DNA of 64,000 bases from JAEXZL01 sp049943125 (GTDB lineage: Bacteria; Bacillota; Clostridia; Clostridiales; Clostridiaceae): assembly GCF_049943125.1 (NCBI RefSeq), contig NZ_CP188040.1, positions 3,596,001 to 3,660,000 of the forward strand, given 5' to 3'. A model generated the notes under the pieces. It saw only the letters and a list, made by a program, of their open reading frames with translations, did no database searches and was not told the DNA's origin. A program made the position numbers and the translations under genes. Shown piece by piece: positions 23,216 to 32,673 of the stretch (position 1 is its first letter; each line of letters opens with the position of its first letter).

Positions 23216-25078
23216 TTAAATCAATTTAACTACTTCTTCATAAATTGAATCCTTATCTAAATGATTTATTTTATATAATATTTCAGGGTCTCCTTGAGGT
23301 ATATATTTATCTTTATATCCTAAAATAGTTATCTTTTTATTATACCCAATAGTGTTCAAGTATTCTAAGACCATTGAACCTAGACCGCCAGAAACTATAT
23401 TATCTTCAATGGTTATAATCTTATAATCTTCTTTAACTAGCTTTGTAACCATTCCTTTATCAATAGGCTTTATAAATCGAGCATTGATTATCATTGGATC
23501 TACACCTATCTGCACAAGCTTTTTCTTGGCAAGAACTGCATGCTGAACCATCTTTCCTGTAGCGATAATAGCAACTTTATTCCCAGAGCTTTCAACATCC
23601 CAAGTTCCTATGGCAATATCCCTATCAGTAGAATCAAGGTCAACAATATCTGTTCCTCTAGGGTATCTTATAGCCACAGGAGCATTTGCAGTAGTCGCCC
23701 ACTGAAGTATTCTTCTTAATTCCTTAGTATCTTTAGGTGCAGCAATTGTCATATTAGGAATATGGCTTAAATATGATAAATCAAATATTCCTTGATGTGT
23801 TTCTCCGTCCTCTCCTACTATACCAGCTCTATCAATTGCAAATATTACAGGAAGCTTTTGAATGCATACATCATGTATAATCTGATCATAACCTCTTTGA
23901 AGAAAGGTAGAATAAACAGCAAATACAGGTATAAGGCCTTCCTTTGCCAGACCAGCAGCCATTGTTACTGCATGCTCCTCTGCTATACCCACATCAAAAA
24001 ATCTCTTAGGAAATTTTTGTGCAAAGTATTTTAATCCTGTACCATCAGGCATTGCTGCTGTTATTGCTACTATTTTTTTGTTCTTTTCTGCTATTTTAAC
24101 TATTTCTTCTCCAAATGCTGAAGAATAACTCTCCCTTTTAACTACGGAAGACTCTACTTCACCACTCTTCTTATTAAAAGGCCCAACTCCATGGAATTTA
24201 TTAGGATTTTTTTCTGCAAAATTATAGCCTTTTCCTTTTTGAGTCAGTGCATGGATAATAACTGGTCCTTCTAAATTTTTTGCAAGTGAAAGCATCTTAG
24301 ATAATTCCTTAATATTATGACCATCTACAGGACCAAAATAAGTAATCCCCATCTCCTCAAAAAGCATTCCAGGGACTACGAACTGTTTGATACTGTCCTT
24401 TACCTTTTCAATTGAATTAACCAAATTCTTACCTAAGCTGGATTTATTTAAGGTACTATTAAATTCATTCTTAAATTTATTGTAGCTAGGATCTAACCTC
24501 AGCTTACTAAAATATTTCGACAACCCACCTACATTTTTTGCTATAGACATCTGATTATCATTTAATATAATTATTATCTTGGTTTTATGATAGCCAATGT
24601 CATTTAGTGCTTCCAAAGCCATACCACCAGTAAGCGCACCATCTCCAATAAATGCTATTACATGATGATTTTCATTCTTTATATCTCTTGCCCTTGCCAT
24701 CCCTATGGCCGCTGATATAGAAGTACTGCTATGCCCAGTATCAAAATGATCAAAGCTACTTTCAGAGCTTTTAGGAAAACCACTTAAGCCCTGATACTTT
24801 CTAAGCCTATCAAAGCCTTCTCTTCTTCCCGTAAGAATTTTATGTACATAGGACTGATGTCCTACATCCCATACTATTTTATCGTGTTTGAAGTCAAAAA
24901 CATTATATAAACTTAAGGTAAGCTCTACTACACCTAAGTTAGAAGCTAGATGACCTCCAGATTTTGAAACTTTATCTATTAAAAAACTCCTGATATCATT
25001 GGATAGAAGTTTAAGCTCATCTAAGGATAAAGCTTTTATGTCTTCAGGAGATTTATATTTATCTAATTGAGTATACAT
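23216..25078 (-). CDS. dxs: 1-deoxy-D-xylulose-5-phosphate synthase
   Basis: A 620-residue thiamine-diphosphate enzyme that joins pyruvate and glyceraldehyde-3-phosphate in the first step of the MEP isoprenoid pathway. Visible motifs are HLASNLGVVELTL, WDVGHQSYVHKILTGR, GHSSTSISAAIGMA, the ThDP motif IAFIGDGALTGG...LNDNQMSI, FEEMGITYFGPVDGHN, GIAEEHAVTMAAGLA and DRAGIVGEDGETHQG. Length is full. It lies between ispA and tlyA, 13-14 bp from each, in the conserved xseB-ispA-dxs-tlyA order. Confidence 0.97.
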   Translation of the reverse strand: MYTQLDKYKSPEDIKALSLDELKLLSNDIRSFLIDKVSKSGGHLASNLGVVELTLSLYNVFDFKHDKIVWDVGHQSYVHKILTGRREGFDRLRKYQGLSGFPKSSESSFDHFDTGHSSTSISAAIGMARARDIKNENHHVIAFIGDGALTGGMALEALNDIGYHKTKIIIILNDNQMSIAKNVGGLSKYFSKLRLDPSYNKFKNEFNSTLNKSSLGKNLVNSIEKVKDSIKQFVVPGMLFEEMGITYFGPVDGHNIKELSKMLSLAKNLEGPVIIHALTQKGKGYNFAEKNPNKFHGVGPFNKKSGEVESSVVKRESYSSAFGEEIVKIAEKNKKIVAITAAMPDGTGLKYFAQKFPKRFFDVGIAEEHAVTMAAGLAKEGLIPVFAVYSTFLQRGYDQIIHDVCIQKLPVIFAIDRAGIVGEDGETHQGIFDLSYLSHIPNMTIAAPKDTKELRRILQWATTANAPVAIRYPRGTDIVDLDSTDRDIAIGTWDVESSGNKVAIIATGKMVQHAVLAKKKLVQIGVDPMIINARFIKPIDKGMVTKLVKEDYKIITIEDNIVSGGLGSMVLEYLNTIGYNKKITILGYKDKYIPQGDPEILYKINHLDKDSIYEEVVKLI

Positions 25079-25092
25079 AAGGTTTACCTCTT

Positions 25093-25965
25093 TTAATAAT
25101 TCCTTTCTAGCAAAAAGTTTGTAAGTTCTTCCATTACAACAGTATTATATTTCAGAGACTTCAAGGATTCAATACAATTATTAGTAATTTGTTTGCAGAG
25201 CGCTTTGCTATCCTCTAGTCCTAAAAGAGAAACAAAAGTATACTTATGATTTTCAGCATCGCTATTTATATTTTTTCCTATTAACTCTTTATTACCTTCC
25301 ACATCAAGTATATCATCTTTAATTTGAAAAGCTAAACCTAGATTTTCTCCATACTTTTCTAATAACACAAGTTCTTCTTTATCGGCACCTCCTAAGATTG
25401 CACCTGCTAATACTGAGGCTTTAATTAAAGCGCCGGTCTTATGCTCATGGATGTAATAAAGCTCATCCTTTGTTATACTTTTATTTTCTGATAAAATATC
25501 TACTAATTGACCACCTATCATTCCATTAGCCCCTGCAGCCTCACCTAGCTGTTCTGTTGCTAAAAGAGCAGCTCTACCTTCCTTTATACTAAACTTAATA
25601 ATAATGTTAAAGGCCTCATTTAATAGTGCATCTCCAGCGAGTACTGCTACAGCTTCACCAAAAACTTTATGATTTGTAGGTTTACCCCTTCTTAAGTCAT
25701 CATCATCCATACATGGTAAATCATCATGAATTAAGGAATAGGTGTGTATCATTTCTATAGCTGCTGCAAAAGGAATCACCTTCTTCCAGTCATCTTTATA
25801 AAGACTATAGGTAAGGATTGTTAGAATAGGCCTGATACGTTTCCCTCCAATATTTAAGCTGTAGGACATTGAATCAAAGAGCTCTTTATTTAAGCCCTGC
25901 TTATCCTCAAAATATCCTTTTAAATATTCATCAATTTCTCTCTTAATTAAATTAACGGTTATCAT
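25093..25965 (-). CDS. ispA: polyprenyl synthetase (farnesyl diphosphate synthase)
   Basis: A 290-residue trans-prenyltransferase. The first aspartate-rich motif DDLPCMDDDDLRRGKPTNH and the second DDILDVEGNKELIGK are intact, with GGKRIRPILTILTY upstream. Residue bulk before the first motif and genomic position beside dxs fit an FPP-type short-chain synthase that elongates DMAPP to C15. The ATG overlaps the xseB stop (ATGA). Product chain length cannot be proven from sequence alone. Confidence 0.93.
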   Translation of the reverse strand: MITVNLIKREIDEYLKGYFEDKQGLNKELFDSMSYSLNIGGKRIRPILTILTYSLYKDDWKKVIPFAAAIEMIHTYSLIHDDLPCMDDDDLRRGKPTNHKVFGEAVAVLAGDALLNEAFNIIIKFSIKEGRAALLATEQLGEAAGANGMIGGQLVDILSENKSITKDELYYIHEHKTGALIKASVLAGAILGGADKEELVLLEKYGENLGLAFQIKDDILDVEGNKELIGKNINSDAENHKYTFVSLLGLEDSKALCKQITNNCIESLKSLKYNTVVMEELTNFLLERNY

Positions 25966-26174
25966 TCTGATACATCCTCTAACTCTTCCTTCTGAAGAAT
26001 TCTGATTTTATTCTCAGATTCCTTGAGAGTTTTATAAAGCTTATTTGTTAAACTAATACCTTCTTCATATAGCTTCATTGAATCCTCAAGAGCTATATTG
26101 CCATTTTCCATCTTAGCTATTATCTCTTTAAGCTTATTAAGCATTATTTCATAATTCTCGCTTTTTTTTGCCAT
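25962..26174 (-). CDS. xseB: exodeoxyribonuclease VII small subunit
   Basis: A 70-residue protein with the XseB pattern: YEIMLNKLKEIIAKMENGNIALEDSMKLYEEGI. It is helical and binds as several copies to XseA to form the single-strand-specific exonuclease VII. It shares one base with the xseA stop and overlaps ispA by ATGA, so all three are translationally coupled. Confidence 0.95.
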   Translation of the reverse strand: MAKKSENYEIMLNKLKEIIAKMENGNIALEDSMKLYEEGISLTNKLYKTLKESENKIRILQKEELEDVSE

Positions 26175-27382
26175 TATTTCCTCTCCTCTTCTGTAGGCAC
26201 AATTAGACCTTCAACCTTTCCATCCTTAAATATTATCTCTGTGGACTCATTGAATTTAAAAGCAGCTACAGAATTAATCAACTTATCCTTTTGAAAAATT
26301 ATACTATAACCCTTTTTTAAAACATTTAGAGGATTGTGAGCCTCTAAAAGCTGTATTAAAGCTTTAATTTGTTCAAAATTATTCGTTATAGCCATATTTA
26401 TATTTTTATTTAATGTATCCTTTAACAGAGCAATTTCTTCATATTTATGAATTATTATATTCATAGGATTAAAGTTTTCAAGAAGCCTTTCTAAAAGGAT
26501 AAGATTATAATTTTCATCTTCAATCCTCCTCAAAGCTAATGAGGTTATCTTTTCCTTATCCATTGAGATACTGTCAATCAATGACTCTAGAGATACCGCT
26601 GAAATTTCTGCAGCCTGTGATGGGGTTGCTGCCCTTATATCTGCTACAAAATCACAGATTGTGAAATCAGTTTCGTGTCCCACTCCAGAAACGATAGGCT
26701 TATTAGCATTATATATTGCTTCTGCTAATTCTTCTGAGTTGAAGCTCCAGAGCTCTTCGATGGAGCCCCCACCTCTAGCTATAATAATTATGTCTATATC
26801 ATCTCTGCTATCAAGGACCTTTATTCCTTTAATTAACGAAGCCACAGATCCATCTCCCTGAACCAATGCAGGGTAAATTAGAAGTTCAATAGATGGATTC
26901 CTTCTGGTTATAACATTTATGATGTCTTTAACAGCAGCACCCGTGGGAGATGTAACAACACCTATTTTAAAAGGATATAACGGAAGACTCTTTTTTGCCT
27001 CAATATCAAAGAACCCTTTCTTTGATAATTTTTCTTTTAGCAAATTAAATTTTTCATATAACTCCCCTAATCCTATGTCACTGATAGAATTACAATATAT
27101 CTGATAGCTTCCATCTCTATGATATACAGAAACCCTTCCTTTAACCTCTACTTTGCGTCCATCCTTTAATAAAATATTGAAAGCTTCTGCATTACTTCTA
27201 AACATTATACAGTTTATTTTACTTCCCTCATCCTTTAAGGAAAAGTAAATATGTCCACTACTATGATATTTTAAGTTTGATATCTCGCCCTGTACTCTAA
27301 TATTATTTAATATAAAATCATTATCTATTGTTCTCTTAATATAATTATTCAGTTCGCTTACGGAAAGTATTTTAATCTGCAT
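26174..27382 (-). CDS. xseA: exodeoxyribonuclease VII large subunit
   Basis: A 402-residue nuclease subunit. The N-terminal OB-fold reads ILSVSELNNYIKRTIDND, VRVQGEISN-type residues (IRVQGEISNLKYHSSGH), then FFDIEAKKSLPLYPFKIGVVTSPTGAA and IIIARGGGSIEELWSFN, PIVSGVGHETDFTI, ADIRAATPSQAAE in the catalytic core. The start is set at 27382 because family members begin with this residue pattern and AAGGTG lies 10 nt upstream; it overlaps the end of folD by 11 bp. A longer in-frame extension into folD is not family-like. Confidence 0.95.
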   Translation of the reverse strand: MQIKILSVSELNNYIKRTIDNDFILNNIRVQGEISNLKYHSSGHIYFSLKDEGSKINCIMFRSNAEAFNILLKDGRKVEVKGRVSVYHRDGSYQIYCNSISDIGLGELYEKFNLLKEKLSKKGFFDIEAKKSLPLYPFKIGVVTSPTGAAVKDIINVITRRNPSIELLIYPALVQGDGSVASLIKGIKVLDSRDDIDIIIIARGGGSIEELWSFNSEELAEAIYNANKPIVSGVGHETDFTICDFVADIRAATPSQAAEISAVSLESLIDSISMDKEKITSLALRRIEDENYNLILLERLLENFNPMNIIIHKYEEIALLKDTLNKNINMAITNNFEQIKALIQLLEAHNPLNVLKKGYSIIFQKDKLINSVAAFKFNESTEIIFKDGKVEGLIVPTEEERK

Positions 27383-28220
27383 ATTTTCTGTACACCTTAC
27401 ATACATTATCAAGTAAAATAGAGGTTGTAACCGCTCCAACCCCTCCTGGTACTGGGGTAACAAAAGCTGCAACTTCCATTGCACTATCAAAGTCCACATC
27501 ACCAGTAATCTTTCCTTCATGGCTTGAGGTACCTACATCTATTACTATTGCACCAGGCTTAATATATTCTTTATCAATAAATTTCGGCTTCCCAATTGCA
27601 GACACTAATACATCTGCTTCTCTGCAGATTTCTTTTAAATTTACTGTTTTTGAATGGCATATGGTTACTGTAGCATTTTCTTGAAGTAGCAAATTAGCTG
27701 CAGGCTTTCCTACAATGGTACTCCTGCCTATAACTACAGCCCTTAATCCTTGAAGATTGTCTTTAACAGATTTAATCAATCTCAAGATACTTTCTGCAGT
27801 GCAGGGAACAAAGGCTTCTTCTCCTTTGTAAAGCCTACTAATATTTATGTCACTCTGTCCGTCTACATCTTTTTCAGGAGATATAGATGAAAGAACTTTA
27901 TTTATATTAATCTCTTTAGGCAGAGGTAGCTGGATAATTATCCCGTGTATCTCAGGATTTTTATTGGCACTATCTATATCCTTTAAGAGGTCATCCTCCT
28001 TTATACCTTCTCCATAAGACTTCTTAATAAATTTTATACCTAGGGATTCAGAAACCTTTTGTTGATTTGAGATATAGTATTCAGAACCAGGATCTTCTCC
28101 TACTTGGATAGACAATAAACAAGGAGCTGCCTTTCCTTGTTCCTTTAAAAACTTTGTATAGTTCTTAATATCCTCTTTCAGATTATTTGCCAAAACCTTT
28201 CCACTTAACACTTCACCCAT
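27372..28220 (-). CDS. folD: bifunctional methylenetetrahydrofolate dehydrogenase/cyclohydrolase
   Basis: A 282-residue one-carbon enzyme interconverting methylene-, methenyl- and formyl-THF with NADP. Motifs are GSEYYISNQQKVSESLGI (with catalytic Tyr and a Lys further on), IHGIIIQLPLPKEIN, SPEKDVDG, VVIGRSTIVGKPAANLL, DVGTSSHEGKITGDVDF and VTPVPGGVGAVTTSILLDN. The ATG at 28220 has AGGAG 8 nt upstream; a GTG three codons earlier is less well placed. It lies between nusB and xseA as in Bacillus. Confidence 0.96.
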   Translation of the reverse strand: MGEVLSGKVLANNLKEDIKNYTKFLKEQGKAAPCLLSIQVGEDPGSEYYISNQQKVSESLGIKFIKKSYGEGIKEDDLLKDIDSANKNPEIHGIIIQLPLPKEININKVLSSISPEKDVDGQSDINISRLYKGEEAFVPCTAESILRLIKSVKDNLQGLRAVVIGRSTIVGKPAANLLLQENATVTICHSKTVNLKEICREADVLVSAIGKPKFIDKEYIKPGAIVIDVGTSSHEGKITGDVDFDSAMEVAAFVTPVPGGVGAVTTSILLDNVCKVYRKYAD

Positions 28221-28237
28221 AATAATCACTCCTATTA

Positions 28238-28648
28238 CTATCCTTTTGATTTATATATTCTATCTAGAACAGCATTAATAAAGGATACGGATTTATCATC
28301 TGAATATTGTTTTGAAAGCTCCACAGCCTCATTTATTGCCACAGGCTCAGGAGTATCCTCTGAAAACACCATTTCATAGATAGCCACTTTCAAGATAGCC
28401 AGATTTATTTTCGATATCCTATTAAGCTTCCAATTATCAGAATTCTCTTCAATTATACCATTAATAGCTTCTATATTTTCATTTATGCCCGTAACAATTT
28501 TTTTAATAAAGTTCATATCAAGGGTGTTTGTGTCCAAATCTTCATTAAAAAAATCAGCTTCTTCCATTATTTCTTCTATAGGTCGTGAATTAAAAGTTCC
28601 TTCAAAAATTATTTTCATCGCTACTTCTCTAGATTTTTTTCTATTCAT
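28238..28648 (-). CDS. nusB: transcription antitermination factor NusB
   Basis: A 136-residue helical protein with RKKSREVAMKIIFEGTFN at the N-terminus (arginine-rich RNA-binding part), and NWKLNRISKINLAILKVAIYEM and PVAINEAVELSKQYSDDKSVSFINAVLD in the C-terminal half. NusB binds boxA RNA with NusE to support rRNA antitermination. AGGAGGAAGCG precedes the ATG. It lies between the asp23-type gene and folD. Confidence 0.95.
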   Translation of the reverse strand: MNRKKSREVAMKIIFEGTFNSRPIEEIMEEADFFNEDLDTNTLDMNFIKKIVTGINENIEAINGIIEENSDNWKLNRISKINLAILKVAIYEMVFSEDTPEPVAINEAVELSKQYSDDKSVSFINAVLDRIYKSKG

Positions 28649-28719
28649 CGCTTCCTCCTATTAATTTCAAGGTTATATTTATATTATCAACACTTTAGTA
28701 AACTTTAAAACACAATGAA

Positions 28720-28744
28720 ACACCCTCTGGAATACAGAGGGTGT
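28720..28744 (-). terminator. terminator after the Asp23-type gene
   Basis: A perfect 10-bp stem, ACACCCTCTG (28720-28729) with CAGAGGGTGT (28735-28744). On the minus strand it is followed by TTTCATTGTGTTTT. Confidence 0.75.
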
Positions 28745-28747
28745 AAA

Positions 28748-29137
28748 TTACTCAGCAGTTATTTCTTGATTTACAGTTTTAGGAACAACGATGTTCTGTA
28801 CAAATACATTTACTGAGTTAACATTTAGACCAGTCATCGTCTCAACGGTCTTTTTAACATTTTCTTGTACCTGAAGCACTACCTCAGGAATCTTCACTCC
28901 GTATTCTACACCTATATTTAATTCAATAGTTGTAGAGTTCTCTTCAACAGTTACTTTAACGCCTTTGGTGACATTCTTTTTTCCTGTTAGCATGTGGGTA
29001 ATACCACCAGTAACGCCTTGATTAATCTCGACAATTCCATTGATTTCTGCTGCTGCTATCCCTGCAATAACACACACAACATCATCAGAAATTTTTACAA
29101 CACCAAGGTTTGCATTTTTGTTTAAGGTCTCACTCAT
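28748..29137 (-). CDS. yqhY: Asp23/Gls24 family envelope stress protein (YqhY-like)
   Basis: A 129-residue protein with the Asp23 domain: GVVKISDDVVCVIAGIAAAEINGIVEI, THMLTGKKNVTKGVKV, and the repeated VEYGVKIPEVVLQVQENVKKTVETMTGLNV ending VNVFVQNIVV. In Bacillus the equivalent YqhY affects acetyl-CoA carboxylase homeostasis and sits beside accBC; accB and accC are absent here between it and spoIIIAH. AGGAGGG lies 9 nt from the ATG at 29137. Confidence 0.9.
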   Translation of the reverse strand: MSETLNKNANLGVVKISDDVVCVIAGIAAAEINGIVEINQGVTGGITHMLTGKKNVTKGVKVTVEENSTTIELNIGVEYGVKIPEVVLQVQENVKKTVETMTGLNVNSVNVFVQNIVVPKTVNQEITAE

Positions 29138-29212
29138 TTTATTAAACCCTCCTTTGCTCACCAGAACTTGTAATCTAAAGTTTATTATATCAAAATGCAG
29201 TGCATATTACAA

Positions 29213-29713
29213 TTATTCTTTTGTTTCAATAACTACATCAACTAATTGTGATATGCTGGTTATTACTTCCTGTATCTGGCTGGCCTGCTTTTGAGTTAAC
29301 TTTTCTTGAGACTTCACATATACTCTTGCCTGATTGTTTTCTATAAGGCAAATAACATCCTGAAACCCCTTCCCTTTAAGTGATAGTTCTATATCATTTT
29401 CATACCTTTGGTTTGTAGTTAGCTTCGTATACTCCTCAGTAGCCTTGTCCTTATTCTCTTGAGAAGTATTAGCGTCCTGTATTATTCCTTGAAGAGTTTG
29501 AATAGCTCTTGTATCCTTCTGATCTTTTACAGCTCTTGCATGAGTAAAATAATCTGTATTACCATCAGCAATAGAATCGTCTAAATTCTCTACAGAAGAA
29601 ACCTTAGAATTACCAACCTTCTTTAATGGATCGTTAACCCTATTTGCCAGGATGCCTGTACATATAATTAAGGCTAGTAAAGTTAAAATAACACCTGCTT
29701 GTTTTTTATTCAT
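29213..29713 (-). CDS. spoIIIAH: stage III sporulation protein AH
   Basis: A 166-residue protein with one N-terminal membrane segment (AGVILTLLALIICTGILAN), an acidic and Ser-rich linker, and a C-terminal YscJ/FliF-type ring domain (LSLKGFQDVICLIENNQARVYV-like stretch, then SQIQEVITSIS). In Bacillus SpoIIIAH in the mother-cell membrane binds forespore SpoIIQ across the intermembrane space to form the feeding channel. Last gene of the spoIIIA operon. Confidence 0.93.
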   Translation of the reverse strand: MNKKQAGVILTLLALIICTGILANRVNDPLKKVGNSKVSSVENLDDSIADGNTDYFTHARAVKDQKDTRAIQTLQGIIQDANTSQENKDKATEEYTKLTTNQRYENDIELSLKGKGFQDVICLIENNQARVYVKSQEKLTQKQASQIQEVITSISQLVDVVIETKE

Positions 29714-29752
29714 TATAATACCCTCCCATCTTTTATTCTAATGAATTATATG

Positions 29753-30331
29753 CTATTTTTTCATTGGATATACATATACTTTATCTAAATTTAAATCGTA
29801 TAACCTTGAAATAGCATTTTCGATATCATATTTAATCAAGGTATCCTCAGCACCTTCAGCTATAACCACAACACCTGTTATTCTAGGCTTGTTTACCTTT
29901 AGTATAAAGGGCGAGGTTCCATTACCTTGATTTTGCATCACTACACTTGTCCCGTCACTGCTTTGGTTATTTGTCCTCTTTCCCCCTTGATTATCTGTTT
30001 CTTCTGTATAAGTATTACTATTGTTATTTTCTGTTGCCGGTATTTGCTCTTCCCCACTTTCAAAATAAATCATTACCTCCACTTCACCAACCCCCTTCAT
30101 TTTAGATAAAATTGATTGGAGCTCGTTTTTCTGCTGTTCCTCATAAGAACTAGAACTAATAGAAGAGTTTACTTCTTCCTTCAATGCGGTAGCCGCTGGA
30201 GCGCCAGTATCACCACCTATATTATCTATAACGATATAAGTTAACACTAAAATGAGGATCAAAATTAAGTAATTCCAATTAGGCTTATTCTTATCAAGCT
30301 TCAAAAAGGCTAGTAACTTTTTTGTGTCCAT
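29753..30331 (-). CDS. spoIIIAG: stage III sporulation protein AG
   Basis: A 192-residue membrane-anchored ring protein. One hydrophobic segment (NYLILILILVLTYIVIDNI) near residues 20-40 is followed by QSILSKMKGVGEVEVMIYFESGEEQ, a loop region rich in Asn, Thr and Gln, and ITGVVVIAEGAED, the ring-building motif. SpoIIIAG forms a large secretin-like ring in the spore channel. It lies between AF and AH with short gaps. Confidence 0.93.
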   Translation of the reverse strand: MDTKKLLAFLKLDKNKPNWNYLILILILVLTYIVIDNIGGDTGAPAATALKEEVNSSISSSSYEEQQKNELQSILSKMKGVGEVEVMIYFESGEEQIPATENNNSNTYTEETDNQGGKRTNNQSSDGTSVVMQNQGNGTSPFILKVNKPRITGVVVIAEGAEDTLIKYDIENAISRLYDLNLDKVYVYPMKK

Positions 30332-30340
30332 TTTCTCCTC

Positions 30341-30904
30341 CTAATATTTATAAATTTTTATCATATCCGTTGATATACTCCCCTGCTCATAAAGTATATC
30401 TTCTATAGTATATTCAATACCATCCCTGTTACTTATGGCTTCTTCATCAGGTTTTTCCCCAATATTTATCTTCTCGATGTTTTTTACTGAAGCATCTTTA
30501 TAACCAATCTCTAAGCTCTTTATCTTTGCTTCTTCTATTCCCTGAAATTCAACCTGTGCATTAACCCTAAAGCTATATTCCGGCAATTCTTTTGTAAGGA
30601 TAGCAGTGATTTCCTCTTCAATAGCTCTTTTAAACTGTTTCTCTGTTATAGAACTCCTTAGATCAGTATTATTATTTATCAAGGTGATATCTTCGTTGAA
30701 CATATAATTTTCTAAGTTCGATTCAATATTTAAGCCATTCCCAAATAGTCCTAGAATAGGATTAATCACTACCACCATAAGAATTAACCCAAGAATTAAC
30801 TTACAATACTTTTTAATATTGTTATCTGGCAAAATTATATCTACAGCAGTTATAAAGATTAAGGCTGCACAGATATTTGTTATCCAATCTTTAATGAAAT
30901 CCAA
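30341..30904 (-). CDS. spoIIIAF: stage III sporulation protein AF
   Basis: A 187-residue protein with two N-terminal membrane helices (ICAALIFITAVDIILP and LILGLILMVVVINPILGLF), followed by a soluble domain ending near EQGSISTDMIKIY. SpoIIIAF is part of the membrane platform of the SpoIIIA-SpoIIQ channel. The ribosome binding site AGGGGTGATATAA lies close to the ATG. It starts 5 bp after spoIIIAE. Confidence 0.92.
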   Translation of the reverse strand: MDFIKDWITNICAALIFITAVDIILPDNNIKKYCKLILGLILMVVVINPILGLFGNGLNIESNLENYMFNEDITLINNNTDLRSSITEKQFKRAIEEEITAILTKELPEYSFRVNAQVEFQGIEEAKIKSLEIGYKDASVKNIEKINIGEKPDEEAISNRDGIEYTIEDILYEQGSISTDMIKIYKY

Positions 30905-30909
30905 TTATA

Positions 30910-32061
30910 TCACCCCAATATTATAGATTTTCCAGAGGCAGCAATCATAGCTATCATAATAAAAAACATAACAGAGACACTGATAAGGGATGACATTAGA
31001 AGTATCAGCGAATCACCAGCAGAAACTATACATGCTACAATCTTAGAATCACTTATAGGTTCGATAAATGCAGCAGTAAGCTTGTACACCATTGCACATA
31101 AAAATACTTTTATTATAGGTGTAATAACAATAAACAAAAGTATTAATAGACCGATGGTCCCTACCGCTCCTTTTAATAGCAAAGAGTATCCAGCCACAGT
31201 AGTTATGGCATCGGACATGGCCTTTCCTATTATAGGTATAAAGTTATCCACAGCAAACTTAGCTGTTTTTAAGGTAACTACATCAAGGGTATTTGCAGTA
31301 ACACCTTTTATGGATATAAAACCTACAACTATGGTTATCATAAGTCCCTGCATCCATAGCACGCTTTGTTTAATTAGTTTTGATAGACCAGAGAGCTTAT
31401 AGGTGTCGGATATATTATTGGCAAACTGCAGTGCAAAGCCTGCAAGAATTAAAGGAATAATTATGTCTTTATATATTTTTGGAGCAAGGTTTACAGCAGT
31501 GATTACAATTGGGTTTAATATGGCTGATTCACTTATTCCACCTATAGTTGTTAGTAAAAGTAATAAAACAGGGATTAAAGCAGCCATGAAGTCTGAAAGG
31601 TTTGATATAGTTTCCCTTACAATATCTACTGAAAGAATAAAGCTCTTTGTAAGAATGATTACTAAAAGTCCATAGCATGCGAAATAAGCAATGTTACTCA
31701 AAGAATCATTACTAAAGGCATTTTGAACATTTTTAATTAATGCAGCAATAATTGCAATTACAAGAATAAGTACAGAGAGCTTTATAAAGGATATTAGCTC
31801 TCTTACTCCTGAAGCTATAAGCGCTTGAGCCACATTCTTTACGGATATATTTCCTTCTCCATTCTTCAAAAAATAGCTTATATACTCTCTGGTATTAAGA
31901 CCACTAATTAACTCTTCCTCTAGCTGCAGATCATTAATATACTGATATAGATCATTTATTTCCTTGGTGTTTTCAATTTCCTCAATTGTCTGCTGCTCAC
32001 TTCCATATGCCGCTATAGGAAGTAGCAGAAATAATACTAAAACCAATAAAAATCTTTTCAT
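30910..32061 (-). CDS. spoIIIAE: stage III sporulation protein AE
   Basis: A 383-residue polytopic membrane protein with a cleavable-looking signal sequence (FLLVLVLFLLLPIAAYGS) and about eight further hydrophobic helices, e.g. FIKLSVLILVIAIIAALI and ALIPVLLLLLTTIGG. It is the largest membrane component of the spore feeding channel. The ATG at 32061 has GGAG 7 nt upstream; a GTG five codons earlier overlaps the spoIIIAD stop. Adjacent to AD and AF. Confidence 0.93.
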   Translation of the reverse strand: MKRFLLVLVLFLLLPIAAYGSEQQTIEEIENTKEINDLYQYINDLQLEEELISGLNTREYISYFLKNGEGNISVKNVAQALIASGVRELISFIKLSVLILVIAIIAALIKNVQNAFSNDSLSNIAYFACYGLLVIILTKSFILSVDIVRETISNLSDFMAALIPVLLLLLTTIGGISESAILNPIVITAVNLAPKIYKDIIIPLILAGFALQFANNISDTYKLSGLSKLIKQSVLWMQGLMITIVVGFISIKGVTANTLDVVTLKTAKFAVDNFIPIIGKAMSDAITTVAGYSLLLKGAVGTIGLLILLFIVITPIIKVFLCAMVYKLTAAFIEPISDSKIVACIVSAGDSLILLMSSLISVSVMFFIMIAMIAASGKSIILG

Positions 32062-32072
32062 AGGTTCACTCC

Positions 32073-32456
32073 TCACATTATTTTGAGTATTGACTCTAGA
32101 AGTGACATTAATATAGGTATTGCTAAAACTAAAATCATTATTTTTCCTGACAGCTCAATTTTATGAGCAATATTGGATGCTTCGGCATCCTTACATATTT
32201 CGCTGCCAAAGGAGGTTATAAACGCAATTCCTATGATTTTAAACACAATATTTAGATAAACTGTATCTATATTAGCCTTATTAGATATCTCCTGCATAAA
32301 TGAAAATACTGCAAAGAGCTTATCTATAATAAATATAACTATAATTGTCCCAGTTACCAGTGAGATTAAAACCGAGATAACGTCCTTTCTGTCTCTGAAA
32401 AGCAGGAAGATAAGCATACCAATTATGCCAAATGAAACAAGCTTAAATATCTCCAT
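32073..32456 (-). CDS. spoIIIAD: stage III sporulation protein AD
   Basis: A 127-residue membrane protein with about three to four hydrophobic segments (VSFGIIGMLIFLLF, VISVLISLVTGTIIVIFII, IVFKIIGIAFITSFGSEI, IMILVLAIPILMSLLESIL). The KIIGIAFITSFGSEICKDAE stretch is characteristic. With SpoIIIAC it forms the inner-membrane part of the channel. It lies between AC and AE with 8 bp or fewer between genes. Confidence 0.93.
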   Translation of the reverse strand: MEIFKLVSFGIIGMLIFLLFRDRKDVISVLISLVTGTIIVIFIIDKLFAVFSFMQEISNKANIDTVYLNIVFKIIGIAFITSFGSEICKDAEASNIAHKIELSGKIMILVLAIPILMSLLESILKIM

Positions 32457-32464
32457 ACCATCAC

Positions 32465-32662
32465 CTAAAATATAAACATAGTTTTCAGAGAGGTAAAAAG
32501 CTCTTTAATTAGATTTAAAACAAGCAATAGAATTATTACCAAACCTGCTATATTTACCATATACCCAATTTCATCTTTCCCACTACTTTTTAAAAGCTTG
32601 TCCAGAATCATAATAAGAATACCTACTCCTCCGATTTTAAAAAGCAAACTTACATCCAGCAT
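32465..32662 (-). CDS. spoIIIAC: stage III sporulation protein AC
   Basis: A 65-residue protein with two membrane helices: LLFKIGGVGILIMILDKLL and YMVNIAGLVIILLLVLNLI. These are strongly conserved in SpoIIIAC. AAGGAG lies 7 nt from the ATG at 32662, so I reject the longer frame that starts inside spoIIIAB. It lies 11 bp after spoIIIAB. Confidence 0.94.
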   Translation of the reverse strand: MLDVSLLFKIGGVGILIMILDKLLKSSGKDEIGYMVNIAGLVIILLLVLNLIKELFTSLKTMFIF

Positions 32663-32673
32663 AATCTCACTCC

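Noticed and set aside
24514..24520. TTCGACA, a 0A-box-like sequence
   Set aside because: It lies inside the dxs coding sequence, far from any promoter; chance occurrence is likely.
27383..27520. N-terminal extension of xseA
   Set aside because: The extra 46 codons overlap folD in another frame and are not family-like; the start at 27382 matches known XseA N-termini.
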